DNA of 38,566 nt, taken from positions 1-38,566 of IMG/VR virus record IMGVR_UViG_3300027833_000109; one strand, written 5' to 3'. Shown here piece by piece: positions 37,589 through 38,566 of the stretch (positions are counted from its first letter, which is position 1; the number at the start of each line of letters is the position of its first letter). The position numbers and the translations under genes are program-made. A model generated the notes under the pieces. The model searched no databases. It saw only the letters and a list, made by a program, of their open reading frames with translations, and was not told where the DNA came from. Source of the stretch: a virus.

Positions 37589-38566
37589 CTATGCGGCTTC
37601 AAGTTGTATGTGCGTCGTTTGGCCCCAGGGGGCTTCGTGACGTTCTGTTGAGACCCATAGCACAGGGTAGGGCGGTTGTTCACCGAAGTCGTGTGACTCG
37701 AGGTCGGTAAGATACACAGCTGCTTCTACTTCTGGACAGTGTTCGTTGATGTAATTAAAGGCTGGGCTGAACGCAGTGCCGCCACCGCCCTTGATGGGCG
37801 TCTTTGGAAACTGATCGTCAGGCATAACTTCGTCAACGTGCGCGACTTGTGTATCTACGTGGAGAATGGTCATTTGAGATGGTCGTAACTCTGAATGAAT
37901 AGCTGACATCTCGCTCATGAACTGCTCCCAGTAGTCAGCACAAGAGCCAGATGAATCAATGATGACTGCAATCTCGCCTGCAGCTTCATTGATCATGCTT
38001 GGTAGATACTCGTCTTCACTGATGTACGCGCGGTTCGGCTTGCGCCAGCTGTAGTCGTCACGATTGAGAGACGTGCAGAACGGCCAGAGGACAGTCCGCC
38101 AGTCGACAACGGGCTTGACGATATCTTGAATGAAGCGTTCCATGTTACCTGGGAGCTTACCTGCATTTTTGGCAACTTCTGCGGCTTGAGTAACAGCTAC
38201 TTGCCAGTCGGACTCCATAGCAGCGTTGCTACCGGATTGTACTTGGCCAGCGCCTGCATCCATGACCATGCCCCACGGACACTGCTTAGGTGGGTTGTCT
38301 TTGTCGAGCTTGTTGTAGATAGCCTCGGCAGTCATGTTGTCGTACTGCTTATCAACGAGACCGCCTTCGGGTAACACAAAACCACAGTCGATAAGATGGT
38401 TGTTGATAGCGTAGTCAGTGGCGATGTTCCACAGCTTAGCGTCACGTTGCTGTCGACGAGTCATATGGTTGAAGACACAGTGCATGACCTCGTGAGCAAT
38501 GAGACCTTTGCGTGTAACGGTGTCGAGCTTACCGATGAACTTACTGTTGTAGACAAGCCGCGTACC
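37589..38566 (-). CDS. metallopeptidase/VWA-like protein (DUF2201 type), N-terminus beyond window
   Basis: The frame is open through the right edge: bases 38566-38486 continue in frame with GTRLVYNSKFIGKLDTVTRK and then GLIAHEVMHCVFNHMTRR, so the gene starts outside the window. HEVMH is a zinc-peptidase motif. The C-terminal half is a VWA-like domain: GEIAVIIDSSGSCADYWEQF (DxSxS MIDAS-like site), IKGGGGTAFSPAFNYI and AAVYLTDLESHDFG. This pairing is that of the DUF2201 family, often encoded with MoxR-type AAA+ ATPases as a chaperone or protein-processing pair; any ATPase here would lie to the right. The role in phages is unknown. Catalytic residues look intact. Confidence 0.85.
   Translation of the reverse strand, partial: GTRLVYNSKFIGKLDTVTRKGLIAHEVMHCVFNHMTRRQQRDAKLWNIATDYAINNHLIDCGFVLPEGGLVDKQYDNMTAEAIYNKLDKDNPPKQCPWGMVMDAGAGQVQSGSNAAMESDWQVAVTQAAEVAKNAGKLPGNMERFIQDIVKPVVDWRTVLWPFCTSLNRDDYSWRKPNRAYISEDEYLPSMINEAAGEIAVIIDSSGSCADYWEQFMSEMSAIHSELRPSQMTILHVDTQVAHVDEVMPDDQFPKTPIKGGGGTAFSPAFNYINEHCPEVEAAVYLTDLESHDFGEQPPYPVLWVSTERHEAPWGQTTHIQLEAA

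Overview
The window is most of the genome of a temperate tailed phage, probably infecting a gammaproteobacterium. It has a virion and lysis half on the + strand, an integration/immunity segment in the middle, and a replication half on the - strand. No bacterial housekeeping gene is seen. The tail genes resemble short-tailed (podovirus-type) phages: two adaptor proteins, internal-virion-like proteins, one giant 2451-residue protein and no tape-measure or sheath protein. Host and phage class are inferences. The host clue is a 21-bp copy of the 3' end of a tRNA, probably tRNA-Ser, in the attachment region.

Layout. 1-5886: major capsid C-terminus, a strong terminator, adaptor proteins, a GNAT-like protein and internal virion protein candidates. 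5898-13253: giant protein with an N-terminal lytic transglycosylase-like domain and a central HExxH zinc-peptidase motif. 13250-14208: lysis cassette with a 3-TM-family holin, a coiled-coil/membrane protein and an M15-type endolysin that is broken by a frameshifting deletion. 14264-24406: long tail-fibre cassette with its own promoter, including a fibre with an S74 self-cleaving chaperone and a fibre-assembly chaperone, then small basic and membrane proteins. 24407-25996: attP region, integrase and an excisionase-like protein. 26132-38566 (- strand): XRE-type repressor, PD-(D/E)XK nuclease, SSB-like protein, SNF2-type helicase, zinc-ribbon protein, GP88-like protein, a cluster of tiny membrane proteins, Cas4/RecB-like nuclease, primase-helicase, CsrA homologue, family A DNA polymerase, small unknown genes, and a metallopeptidase/VWA protein running off the right edge. 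The - strand genes are tightly packed, often with ATGA or TAATG overlaps. No single-subunit RNA polymerase gene is visible, so transcription in this window probably uses host RNA polymerase.

Three observations stand out. First, a 17-bp palindrome, TATTAGC-N3-GCTAATA, recurs at gene starts across 20 kb. In four copies it abuts a -10-like hexamer in the same geometry, pointing into the downstream gene, which suggests a dispersed operator/promoter network, perhaps bound by the XRE repressor. Second, the primase-helicase keeps its Walker B, sensor and arginine-finger regions but has no Walker A loop: the expected segment is missing at one clean in-frame junction. The endolysin carries a similar-looking short deletion, so the genome may be defective, decaying or misassembled. 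Third, the replication operon encodes a CsrA homologue, a global RNA-binding regulator not usually expected there.

Family assignments come from reading the protein sequences. No database search was run.
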